Translations under genes and position numbers: made by a program
The notes under the pieces: model-generated
What the model saw: the letters and a program-made list of their open reading frames with translations, nothing else
Database searches by the model: none
Told to the model about the DNA's origin: nothing
In this document: positions 7,316-14,689 of the stretch, piece by piece
Layout: the number at the start of each line of letters is the position of its first letter
Numbering within the stretch: the stretch's first letter is position 1
Source: Spartobacteria bacterium
GTDB lineage: Bacteria > Verrucomicrobiota > Verrucomicrobiia > Chthoniobacterales > UBA10450
NCBI GenBank assembly: GCA_003169975.1
Contig: PNAA01000016.1
Span: forward strand, 1-34,319
Length of the DNA: 34,319 nucleotides
Reading direction: 5' to 3'

Positions 7316-8196
7316 TTAGTTTAACGATGGTTGTTGGTTTTGAAAGAAGCGGTTTAAGAAGGTGAGCGGTGAGAGACCGCCGAGGGAAGTGTGACGCCGG
7401 CGACGATTGTAGAAGCATTCGATGTAATCGAAGACGGCGCGGGAAGCCGTGCGGTGACTCTCGAAGCGGCCATTTTCCGGCAAGGCTTCATTCTTGAAGG
7501 AAGCGAAAAAGCTCTCGGCCATGGCGTTGTCGTAACAGCATCCCTTGGCGCTCATGCTTTGAAGCAGATTTGCCCTGGCCAGGCGTTTTCGAAGTTGACC
7601 AGAGGTGTATTGGCAGCCGCGATCGGAATGGAATAGAGCCCCCGGGGCCACTGGCCCGCGGGCGAGGGTTTTGTCCAAAGCGGCGGTGACGATATCGCTC
7701 TGCAGAGAGTCGGAGAGTTTCCACCCCAAGGACCATGCGGGTAAATCGATCCAGGACGACGGCCAGATAGAGCCACCCTTGGGCAGTGGGAATATAAGTG
7801 ATGGCGCTGAGCAAATGCTGATGGGGAGCTTGCGCAGCAACGGCGCCAACCAGCAGATTGGGCGAAGGAGCGGCCGCGTGATCCTGACTCGTTGTCTTTG
7901 GGCGAAAGGGACGTCGGGGCCTCGCTCGCAGGCCATTCTTGCGCATGAGTCTTGCGACCCGGTTTTCCGAGCACAAAGCAACCATTTGCCCGAAGCTCCC
8001 AAGTCATTCGAGGACTGCCATAGCAGCGGGTATGACGATGAGCGTGAAGGGTTTTCATCTGATTTAGAAGTTGAGCGTTGGCAAGGTGGCGAGCAGAGGG
8101 CCGACGGTCTTTCCAAGCCAAATATCCCGAACGAGAGACATCCAAGGCAGCGCAAAGCTCTCTCAGGGTGTAACTGACCCGTAATCTCTTCATCAA
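7316..8196 (-). pseudogene. IS3-family transposase OrfB, frameshifted and active-site mutated
   Basis: The N-terminus (MMKRLRVSYTLRELCAALDVSRSGYLAWKDR) runs from 8196 to about 7980 (HTRCYGSPRMTWELRANG). The product then changes frame (SENRVARLMRKNGLRARPRRPF, ITYIPTAQGWLYLAVVLDRF) to about 7740, and again for the C-terminal part (LFHSDRGCQYTSGQLRKRL, CYDNAMAESFFASFKNE, YNRRRRHTSLGGLSPLTFLN). The DDE triad should be Asp in DITYIPT, Asp in HSDRG and Glu in AESFF. The first is Ala here (SAITYIPT), a GAC-to-GCC type change. With two frameshifts and a lost catalytic Asp, it cannot work. Confidence 0.85.
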
Positions 8197-8526
8197 TGCA
8201 TACCGCTCTGTGGGTCCTCCGAGAGTATGCTCACGGCTTTTTTAAAAATCTCGCGCTGCCGCCGCAGGTATTCATTTTCCCGATGCAGACGGCGGATCTC
8301 TGCCGCAGCATCAGCAACAGGCGCTCCACCGCCAGTCTTTCGACTTCGTCGAAAAGACTGGCGTTACGCGCCCGTTGCTCAGCGCCCTATTGCGCCACAA
8401 TCGAAGAGAGTTGGCGCTGATGCCGAGATCGGCCGCTACCACCTTCAGAGGACGACCACTGCTTAAAAGCAGGTCGACGCTTTGCTGACGGAATTCCGTG
8501 CTGTAATTGCCATGAGGTTTGGACAT
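8193..8526 (-). pseudogene. IS3-family OrfA disrupted by a palindromic insert
   Basis: [20 protein letters not shown] begins at 8526 and carries the helix-turn-helix [18 protein letters not shown]. Its original reading ends shortly after this. The canonical C-terminal leucine zipper (AEIRRLHRENEYLRRQREIFKK, ending EDPQSGMH) continues in another frame to a stop at 8193, overlapping the orfB start. Exactly between the two halves lies a perfect-looking hairpin sequence (8330-8363). This makes a small insertion the likely cause of the frame change. Confidence 0.8.
8330..8363. repeat. REP-like palindrome inside orfA
   Basis: CGCCAGTCTTTCGAC (8330-8344), loop TTC, then GTCGAAAAGACTGGCG (8348-8363): a 15-bp stem with one bulged base. 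It interrupts the orfA coding sequence. I see no other copy in the window. Confidence 0.8.
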
Positions 8527-8578
8527 GTCTGGTTTCCTTTCCCAGACTGCGCCCTCCCTGTCCATCAAATCGGGGGAA

Positions 8579-9125
8579 CTTCAAGGTGCTGCGGCTTTTG
8601 GCCGAGCGCCCGGAGGAGCCTTCGGCGGTGATTGTCGATGGACGCAGTCTGCGCTCCACGCCGGAGAGTGGCGGCCGCGCCGGCTACGATGGACATAAGC
8701 GCAAGAAGGGTTCCAAAGTGCATGCGGCGGTCGATCCGCTGGGGCCTCTCTTGGCTTTGAAAGTCACGCCGGCGAACGAACAAGAACGGGTGCACGTGGG
8801 CGCCTTGCTGGCGGAGGTGCAAGAGGCAACGGGAGAGAACGTCCAAGCCGCTTTTGTCGATCAAGGTTACACGAGAGAAGAACCGGCCGCGCAAGCGGCC
8901 CAAGAAGGAGTGCAACTCATCGTGGTAAAACTCAGGGAAGCCAAAAGAGGCTTTATCCTGCTGCCGCGACGATGGGTCGTGGAGCGCTCTTTTGCTTGGG
9001 CCACTCGCTTCCGTCGGCTCGTCCGAGACTACGAAAGGCTGCCTTCTTCCCTCGCAGGGCTCCACTGGGCTGGCCTTTCTTACCCTTATGCTTAACGCTC
9101 TGTTTCAAAATGCATGACAGGCTCT
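8579..9125 (+). pseudogene. IS5-family transposase, 5' end missing
   Basis: The frame is open from the IS3 right end to a stop at 9095. It carries the whole catalytic region of an IS5-type DDE transposase: [17 protein letters not shown] (first Asp), [25 protein letters not shown] (second Asp) and [16 protein letters not shown] (Glu). About the first 90-100 residues, the N-terminal domain, are absent. The element's right inverted end appears to be GAGCCTGTCATGCATTTTGA on the minus strand (ending at 9125). A GTG at 8586 could start a fragment protein, but a working transposase is not expected. The IS3 element abuts it directly, so the IS3 probably inserted into it, or the two were joined by deletion. 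Confidence 0.8.
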
Positions 9126-9304
9126 AGGAAAGAATGAAGCGTTCGGAGTAATCCTGGTCCGGTAGCGCTACCCGACCTCCGGCGAGTCGCCCTGGCAAAA
9201 GAGCAAGGGCGTGCCGCTGGCTGAGCCAGAATGCGTCCGCGTTGCTCAGACCGGCCGCGGCAGGGAGCGTGTCAAATATGGGCCGAACCATTCCGGCAGA
9301 ATCT

Positions 9305-9436
9305 TCACGCACCCGATTCTCTCCCGAGTTCTTCGAGCAGTCGGCTTCGGACCTCCTCTGTGGCATAACGTTTCGCAATCTCCTGAAATTCCGGGCTCCC
9401 GATATCGATTTTTGCTGTTTTGGCCAAATGTTTCAC
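9305..9436 (-). CDS. Unrecognised small ORF after the MazE-like remnant (43 aa)
   Basis: Starting at a GTG it reads VKHLAKTAKIDIGSPEFQEI, continues AKRYATEEVRSRLLEELGR and stops at 9305. It looks like a compact helical protein and lies in the same frame as the end of the antitoxin remnant, so it may be a displaced part of that locus. No family is recognised. Between it and 9126 there are further short frames (for example LPDQDYSERFILS, ending at 9124) that could be scraps of a lost toxin, but I cannot assign them. Confidence 0.3.
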   Translation of the reverse strand: MKHLAKTAKIDIGSPEFQEIAKRYATEEVRSRLLEELGRESGA

Positions 9437-9463
9437 ATCAAGAGCAATCGTCCGGCGTCGCCT

Positions 9464-9692
9464 TCACGCCAGTTTGCGCAGGGTCTTGCGGTAATCTTTG
9501 GCCGTTTTTTGATTGTGGAGCGGATTTCCTGCTTCGACGGGCCCTGGCGAAGGGGCATGAGCACGATCGCTCCGCTTTCCGGCAGGCGGTGATGTGACCC
9601 TGATCGCCAACTTTCACGCGCGCGAGGTCCATCAGGGCGGCGTCGAAGATGATTCCCTGGGAATTGCCGACTTTGGAGATGGTCTTGGTCAT
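9464..9692 (-). pseudogene. AbrB/MazE-like antitoxin, frameshifted
   Basis: MTKTISKVGNSQGIIFDAAL and LARVKVGDQ are the swapped-hairpin AbrB fold used by MazE-type antitoxins. The usual continuation (ESGAIVLMPLRQG) is present but in a different frame, after a disruption near 9595. The likely true end (KTAKDYRKTLRKLA, stop at 9464) is in a third frame after an A6 run near 9506-9511. At least two indels separate the parts, so no normal antitoxin is made. No recognisable toxin follows. Confidence 0.75.
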
Positions 9693-9797
9693 CGTGTAAT
9701 TCTAGGTTTTACATGCGCTTGGGCAAGCGGGACTTGTCCAGTGCGCAGTGTGGAGGGCGCGGACAACGGACGAAGAAGGTGGGAAGCAAACGTTCAA

Positions 9798-9821
9798 TCC
9801 GACTGAGGCGGATCAATTGGG
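9798..9821 (+). repeat. GAGGCGGATC...CAATTG element, copy 1
   Basis: CCGACTGAGGCGGATCAATTG, a shortened form of the element at 11198-11226 and 11558-11587. The gap 9693-9880 holds only this. Confidence 0.5.
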
Positions 9822-9880
9822 GAAGAGGAACGGAAAGATTGTTTCCCTTGGCAGGCTGATTTCGATTATTAGAATTGTCC

Positions 9881-11128
9881 ATGTGCAGAATTTTTTTCCT
9901 GCTGGGGATCGCGATTGGCCTGGTCATTTCTGAGGCGGGTGCAAGTGAGGTGAGGACGCAGCCTTCGAGCGCGATTCGCAGGGAGGTGACGGTCGCGAAT
10001 TGGGATAAGGGCGGGGCGTTGTCCCACTGGGTTTATCTCCATCCTTCGGAGGTTTTTCCGGCCGCCGTGGTGCGGCGCGACGGCCCGGTGCTGGAGCTGC
10101 CGGAGGCGCTCCGTCCGGAGATCGGCCAGCTCGAGCTGAAGGAGGACGACGGATCGAGCGAGACACTTGGTCAGTTCATCAATAATGGCGCGGTCGATGG
10201 CTGCATCGTCCTCCACCAGGGCAAGGTGGTTTACGAGGTCTATCCGACGATGAACCAGAACGATTTCCACCTGCTCTACTCGGTGAGCAAGGTGTTTACC
10301 TCGACCGCGCTGGCCATCCTCGAGGATCAGGAACGGATCGATCTTAACCGGACGGTGGAGAGTTATCTGCCAGAACTGAAGAAAAGCGCCTGGGCCGGGA
10401 CGCGGTTGCGCGATGTCGCGGATATGGCGTCGGGGATGGAAGGAAGTGAGACGGATAACTCGGCCTATCGCAACCCGGCGCATAAGCAATTCCAACTGGA
10501 GGCGACGCTCGGCTGGCAATCGCGGACGGCGGCCAATCTGCCCGCGGCGGTGCGCCAGGGTGATCTGCCTGGGTTTCTCGGGACGATCCAGCGGGTGCGC
10601 AAGCCGGGTGAGGCGTGGGCTTACACGAGCAGTAATACGGCGGTGCTGGGCGAGGTAATCGAACGGGTGACTGGTCAGAGTCTGTCGAATATGATCGGCG
10701 AGTTGATCTGGCGCCGGATGGGAGCGGAGCACGACGGGTTACTGCTGCAAAATGAGCGCGGGTATCCGATCGCGCATGCGGGGATGGTGGCGACCTTGCG
10801 CGATGTGGCACGCTTCGGGTTGCTCTTCACGAAGAGCGCCGGGCCAGCGCAACGCGGGGTGATTTCGGAGAAGGTGCTTCACCGCATCTTCAACGAGGGC
10901 CGGCCGGAGCTGCTGGGGAAGGATCATCCGCCGGGCATGCTGCCGTTGACCTATCAATGGGACATGCTGAGCGACAAGGGAGAGATGGCGAAGGGCGGCT
11001 GGGCGGGGCAGTTACTCTACATCGATCGGGAAAAGGATGTGGTGGTGGCCTATTTCGGAACGAACCTAACGAGTGAACCCAAGGTGGAGGCGTTGCCCTG
11101 CCGGATTATTGCGAAGACGTTTTTTTGA
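9881..11128 (+). CDS. Exported serine hydrolase, beta-lactamase / class C-like fold (415 aa)
   Basis: The ATG at 9881 gives a signal peptide (MCRIFFLLGIAIGLVISEAGA) that a TTG two codons earlier does not improve. The mature protein has a class C beta-lactamase/DD-peptidase fold. The SxxK motif is SVSK (nucleophile Ser134, Lys137), within LLYSVSKVFTSTALAIL. The second motif is YTSSNTAVLGEVIERVTG. A C-terminal GGWAGQLLYIDRE takes the place of the usual KTG/HTG motif. This pattern is close to 6-aminohexanoate-dimer hydrolase (NylB)-type and EstB-type esterases, so ester or amide hydrolysis in the periplasm is more likely than antibiotic resistance. It stands alone. A copy of the GAGGCGGATC repeat lies just upstream (about 9803). 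Confidence 0.85.
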   Translation: MCRIFFLLGIAIGLVISEAGASEVRTQPSSAIRREVTVANWDKGGALSHWVYLHPSEVFPAAVVRRDGPVLELPEALRPEIGQLELKEDDGSSETLGQFINNGAVDGCIVLHQGKVVYEVYPTMNQNDFHLLYSVSKVFTSTALAILEDQERIDLNRTVESYLPELKKSAWAGTRLRDVADMASGMEGSETDNSAYRNPAHKQFQLEATLGWQSRTAANLPAAVRQGDLPGFLGTIQRVRKPGEAWAYTSSNTAVLGEVIERVTGQSLSNMIGELIWRRMGAEHDGLLLQNERGYPIAHAGMVATLRDVARFGLLFTKSAGPAQRGVISEKVLHRIFNEGRPELLGKDHPPGMLPLTYQWDMLSDKGEMAKGGWAGQLLYIDREKDVVVAYFGTNLTSEPKVEALPCRIIAKTFF

Positions 11129-11154
11129 AAGGCTGGCGTTCGAGAATCGAGCGC

Positions 11155-11182
11155 GGTTATTTGTTCATAGTTATTGGTTCTT
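11155..11182. repeat. Heptamer repeats of the GTTATT(G) family
   Basis: GGTTATT, TGTTCAT, AGTTATT, GGTTCTT read in exact steps of 7. Confidence 0.7.
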
Positions 11183-11197
11183 GGAGAAAGAGTGACC

Positions 11198-11226
11198 CCG
11201 CCTGAGGCGGATCAACGCTCAATTGT
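11198..11226 (+). repeat. GAGGCGGATC...CAATTG element, copy 2
   Basis: The palindromic CCGCCTGAGGCGG is followed by ATCAACGCTCAATTGTT. It forms the broken end of the VapC remnant, whose last codons (CNN-stop) are contributed by the element itself. Confidence 0.6.
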
Positions 11227-11281
11227 TGCAGAGACGGCTGAGGAACGAGGGCATCCAAACTGAGGTGTCGGCGAGAATCAC
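11219..11281 (-). pseudogene. VapC-like PIN toxin, N-terminal scrap
   Basis: The GTG at 11281 overlaps the end of the antitoxin frame and reads VILADTSVWMPSF, the typical start of a VapC PIN-domain ribonuclease. The Asp of the metal site is in the DTSVW motif. After about 13 residues similarity ends, and a stop arises at 11219 inside the GAGGCGGATC repeat. The rest of the PIN domain, with its other acidic residues, is absent. Confidence 0.65.
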
Positions 11282-11484
11282 GTGCCTCGAACTTTCTTTG
11301 TTTGAGGGCGCGGCGGCACCTTGAGCGCGGGCATCTTGCCGCCCAGCGCAGCGAGACGCCGGGCGGCCTCGCGCTCGATCAGCGCTTCCAAACCCATTCA
11401 GACGAGGGCGGTTTTCTCAGTCTCGCCGGTGTATTCGCCGGCCCTACCGAGCAAATCGTCGTCGATGTTCAGGGTCATTCTCAT
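11278..11484 (-). pseudogene. VapB-like antitoxin with an in-frame TGA
   Basis: MRMTLNIDDDLLGRAGEYTG, then ETEKTALV, is the ribbon-helix-helix half of a VapB antitoxin. The next codon is TGA (11400-11398). Reading past it gives the expected second half MGLEALIEREAARRLAALGG and a natural stop at 11278 that overlaps the VapC start. Relatives usually have Arg at this point (VRxGLEALI), so a single CGA-to-TGA change explains the break. Confidence 0.75.
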
Positions 11485-11557
11485 GCATACATTGATGCTC
11501 GTTTTGGACACGGGATCAAGCCGGCCGTGAAGCCGGAGCCGAAAGCCAGCCTCCAAT

Positions 11558-11587
11558 CCGGTGGAGGCGGATCGACTTTCAATTGTT
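11558..11587 (+). repeat. GAGGCGGATC...CAATTG element, copy 3
   Basis: CCGGTGGAGGCGGATCGACT, then TTCAATTGTT. Same orientation as copy 2, about 360 bases away, so the two flank the VapBC remnant. The rest of the gap 11485-12029 is GC-rich with long open frames on both strands but no recognisable protein. Confidence 0.6.
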
Positions 11588-12029
11588 AGGGGAAAGGCGA
11601 AGAAGCACGGGCAGACGATGGGGAACCCGAAGTCTCGGGCGAGGGGCGAATTCAAACGCGGCGGACTTTGGCACGGAATTCGCAGCAGAGACGGTATGCC
11701 GAATGCGGCCCTCGACTCTTTCGTCTCTGCGCTGTTCTCGCAGGTAGCGCCTGTCGGGATCATGGCTGGCATCGCGGGTAGTGTGCTGCGCAGGCTGGAG
11801 CAGCGGCGCGGTGGCGGGCAGATCATTCGGCGCGGCGCCGGACACGGCGCGCAAGGGCGGACGCGCGCCCCCGCGCGGAAACAGGGGATACGCAAGCAAA
11901 GGCTCAAAGCAGCTGGCTGAAGAGATGATCCGCCTGGGGGCGGACTGCAAGGCTGAGGTCGGGGGTCGGACAGCAGGTCCGCGGCCGGCGGGTTTTGACG
12001 CCTCGAGGCGACTCGTCGACAATCAAGGC

Positions 12030-13040
12030 ATGAGCAACACGACGCCCGAGCCTCCCTCACCTGCGCTTTTTTTTGAGACGATCAATGCCTATGAACGCTC
12101 GGCGGCGATCAAGGGAGCCGTCGAGCTGGATTTCTTCACCGCGATGGCCGATGGGCCGACGACGGCAGCGGAGCTGGCGCGCCACTGCGCTGTGGCCGAA
12201 CGCGGCGCTCGCATTCTCGCCGATTACCTGACGGTTCTGGGGTTCCTGACGAAGAGCGGCGAGCGCTACGCGCTGACGCCGGATAGCGCGATGTTTCTCA
12301 ATCGCAAGTCGCCGGCCTATGCCGGTGGGATGACGCAATTTCTTTTGTCGCCCGAGCTGCGGCGCGGCTACGACGATATCGCGGCCACAGTACGCAAGGG
12401 CGGGACGGCGCAAAGCGAACTGGGGACGATCGCGCCGGAGCATCCGATCTGGCTGGATTTCGCGCGTGGGATGGGTGGGATGATGAGGATGCCGGCGCAG
12501 ATGCTGGCGGAAATGATCCCTCTGGAAGGCGCACCGAAAGTGCTGGATATCTCGGCCAGCCACGGGATGTGGGGAATGGCTTTCGCACAGAAGCATCCGC
12601 GTGCGCAACTGGTGGCGCTGGACTGGGCGCCCGTGCTGAAACTGACACAGGAGAACGCGCAACGCGCGGGGCTAGCGGATCGCTTCAGCACGATCGCGGG
12701 CGACGCCTTCGAGGTGGATCTAGGGTCAGGCTATGACGTGGTGCTGATCCCCAATTTCCTGCATCATTTCAACAAGCAGGATTGCGCGCGGTTCCTGAAG
12801 AAAGTGCACGCGGCCTTGCGGGACGGGGGACGGGTGGCGATCGCGGACTTCGTGCCGAATCCCGACCGGGTGTCGCCGCCGGAAGCCGCCAGCTTTAGCT
12901 TTGTGATGCTCGCGGGCACGCCGGAAGGGGACGCCTACACGCTGGTGGAATTTGAAAAGATGCTGGCGGACGCCGGATTTGGGGCGGTTGAAAGTCATGA
13001 TCTGCCGCCGGTGTGGACGGCGATCATCGCGAAGAAATGA
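12030..13040 (+). CDS. SAM-dependent O-methyltransferase, hydroxyindole/caffeate type (336 aa)
   Basis: I start at the ATG at 12030 (MSNTTPEPPSPALFFETINA); the frame is open 83 codons further up but reads only GC-rich spacer. Residues 1-100 form the winged-helix dimerisation domain of plant- and bacterial-type O-methyltransferases (TAAELARHCAVAERGARILADYL, then LTKSGERYALTP). A SAM-binding Rossmann domain follows: motif I VLDISASHGMWGMAFAQ, acidic motif LVALDWAPVL, DVVLIPNFLHHF, and the late motif GGRVAIADFVPN. Motif I is unusual, because the usual GGGxG is ASHGM. The substrate is unknown; small phenols or a secondary-metabolite intermediate are typical. No biosynthetic partners are nearby. 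Confidence 0.85.
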   Translation: MSNTTPEPPSPALFFETINAYERSAAIKGAVELDFFTAMADGPTTAAELARHCAVAERGARILADYLTVLGFLTKSGERYALTPDSAMFLNRKSPAYAGGMTQFLLSPELRRGYDDIAATVRKGGTAQSELGTIAPEHPIWLDFARGMGGMMRMPAQMLAEMIPLEGAPKVLDISASHGMWGMAFAQKHPRAQLVALDWAPVLKLTQENAQRAGLADRFSTIAGDAFEVDLGSGYDVVLIPNFLHHFNKQDCARFLKKVHAALRDGGRVAIADFVPNPDRVSPPEAASFSFVMLAGTPEGDAYTLVEFEKMLADAGFGAVESHDLPPVWTAIIAKK

Positions 13041-13217
13041 AGAACAAATAGATTACAAAGTAGCAACGCGAAAGCTGAAAAGGGAGCAACGGGTGGGAAT
13101 TTGCTTGACTCTGCGGCCGGAAGTCGAAAGTCTCACCGCCATCTGTCGCGCCTCACTTTCACAATCCAATCATCACGGATGGGGCACGCGGAATAACACT
13201 GCTATTGCCACCTCACT

Positions 13218-14669
13218 ATGAATAAGAAATTGTCTCTCGCACTCCTCGCTCTGCTCGCGCTCGCGGGCGTTTCGCCGGCTCAGACGCTCCAAACGCTCCT
13301 CCACCCGCCGCCCGGCGGCGCGTTTCTCCCCTTCCAGCTCACCGATGGCACGGTGATGTTCCAGGCCAATAGTTCGCAGGACTGGTGGAAGCTGACGCCG
13401 GACATCACCGGGAGTTATCTCAATGGGACCTGGACGAAGCTGGCTTCGTTGCAGCCCGGCTATGTGCCGGATGATTTTGCCTCGGCCGTGCTGGCGGACG
13501 GACGGGTGGTGATAACCGGTGGTGAATATAACAATGGCCAGTTTACCCTAACGAACCTGGGCGCAGTCTACGATCCGGTCGCCAATACCTGGACACCGTT
13601 GCCGGCGCCCCCCGGCTGGGATTTTATTGGCGATTCCCCGTCGGTGGTGCTGCCCGATGGCCGGTTCGTGGTGGGACGCAAGCTGGATATGCAAGTGGCG
13701 GCGCTGGACCCGGCGACGCTGACCTGGAGCTTGCTCGGCTCCGCGGGGAAGAGCGACTTTAACGCCGAGGAAGGGTGGACTCTGTTACCGGACGGCACGG
13801 TGCTGACTTTCGATGTGAAGAATGCGCCGAACTCGGAACGCTATTTTTCCGCGACGCAAACGTGGCAGACTGCCGGGAGCACGATCGTGGATCTCCATTC
13901 GCCGTCGCAGTTTGGCTGTCTGCCATACGGAGATATGGGGCAGTTTTGCTATTTCCCGCCGGGTGAAGTGGGGCCGGCTCTGCTGTTACCGGATGGCCGG
14001 GTTTTTGCCACCGGCTCCAACTCTTCGGCCGGTCCTGGTCACACGGCGATCTACACGCCGCCAACGGTGGTCGGAGATCCTGGCACATGGGCTGTCGGGC
14101 CCGATTTTCCGAATGGCGATAACGCCGGCGATTCCTTTGGCGCGCTCCTGCCAAATGGCAATGCGCTAATCCTGGGTAATGCGGGAAGGCTTTATGAATT
14201 CAACGGGGTGACTCTCACCCAGACCTTGAGTGCTTCGGGCGCGTTGATGGTGTTGCCGACGGGCCAGGTGGTCGTGGCGAACGGCTCCGTGGTCAAACTC
14301 TATACGCCGGCGGTCACAACCTTCCAGGCGGCCTGGAGGCCGCGGATCAAGAAATTTCCGGCGACGGTGGTGCGCGGCTTGACCTATAAGATCACGGGGC
14401 AGCAGTTCAACGGGTTGTCCCAAGCGGCCGCCTTCGGTGATGAGTTGGAAACGGCGACTAACTATCCGCTCGTGAGGATTACGAACACGGGCACCGGGCA
14501 CGTCTTCTACGCGCGCACGCATGGACATAGCACGATGGGGGTCGCGACCGGCAAGGCCAAAGTGTCGACCAACTTCGATGTGCCGGCAGCCGCGGAAACG
14601 GGCAGCAGCACCCTGGAAGTGGTGGCGAATGGCATTCCTTCCAAGACCGTGACGATCACGGTGAACTGA
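13218..14669 (+). CDS. Secreted Kelch/galactose-oxidase-type beta-propeller protein (483 aa)
   Basis: MNKKLSLALLALLALAGVSPAQ is a signal peptide. The body consists of repeated blades with the pattern 'LxDGRVxxxGG...xxYDPxxxTWxxL': VLADGRVVITGGEYN, YDPVANTWTPLPAP, VLPDGRFVVGR, LLPDGTVLTFD, LLPDGRVFATGSNS and LLPNGNALILGNAG. The last 110 residues (from about PRIKKFPATVVRGLTYKITG) form an Ig-like C-terminal domain as in galactose oxidase relatives. The copper ligands of true galactose oxidase are not evident, so a binding or structural role outside the cell is more likely. The gap 13041-13217 before it shows no gene; a possible promoter there is not convincing. Confidence 0.8.
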   Translation: MNKKLSLALLALLALAGVSPAQTLQTLLHPPPGGAFLPFQLTDGTVMFQANSSQDWWKLTPDITGSYLNGTWTKLASLQPGYVPDDFASAVLADGRVVITGGEYNNGQFTLTNLGAVYDPVANTWTPLPAPPGWDFIGDSPSVVLPDGRFVVGRKLDMQVAALDPATLTWSLLGSAGKSDFNAEEGWTLLPDGTVLTFDVKNAPNSERYFSATQTWQTAGSTIVDLHSPSQFGCLPYGDMGQFCYFPPGEVGPALLLPDGRVFATGSNSSAGPGHTAIYTPPTVVGDPGTWAVGPDFPNGDNAGDSFGALLPNGNALILGNAGRLYEFNGVTLTQTLSASGALMVLPTGQVVVANGSVVKLYTPAVTTFQAAWRPRIKKFPATVVRGLTYKITGQQFNGLSQAAAFGDELETATNYPLVRITNTGTGHVFYARTHGHSTMGVATGKAKVSTNFDVPAAAETGSSTLEVVANGIPSKTVTITVN

Positions 14670-14689
14670 AGGCCGCCCTTTTCGTCCGT

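Larger units (their letters stand above)
7276..8577 (-). mobile_element. IS3-family insertion sequence, inactivated
   Basis: The left end TCCCCCGAAAAAATGGACAG (7276-7295) matches the inverted right end TCCCCCGATTTGATGGACAG (complement of 8558-8577), and GCGCAGTC is shared further in. These are good terminal inverted repeats. Inside are a frame-disrupted orfA (8193-8526) and an orfB split over three frames (7316-8196). The bases outside the ends do not form a convincing duplication: the left flank is an agmatine deiminase scrap and the right flank an IS5-type transposase fragment. Confidence 0.85.

Noticed and set aside
6884-7324. 146-aa + strand frame
   Set aside because: It runs over heptamer repeats, the 20-bp repeat, the antisense of the agmatine deiminase scrap and the IS3 end.
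9881-11128. Antibiotic-resistance class C beta-lactamase
   Set aside because: The fold and SxxK motif are shared, but the second motif (YTSSN) and the lack of a KTG motif fit the esterase/NylB-type branch better.
11561-11920. 119-aa frame in the gap before the methyltransferase
   Set aside because: Composition is Arg/Gly-rich with no recognisable domain, and other frames on both strands are equally open. There is no ribosome site or conserved pattern.
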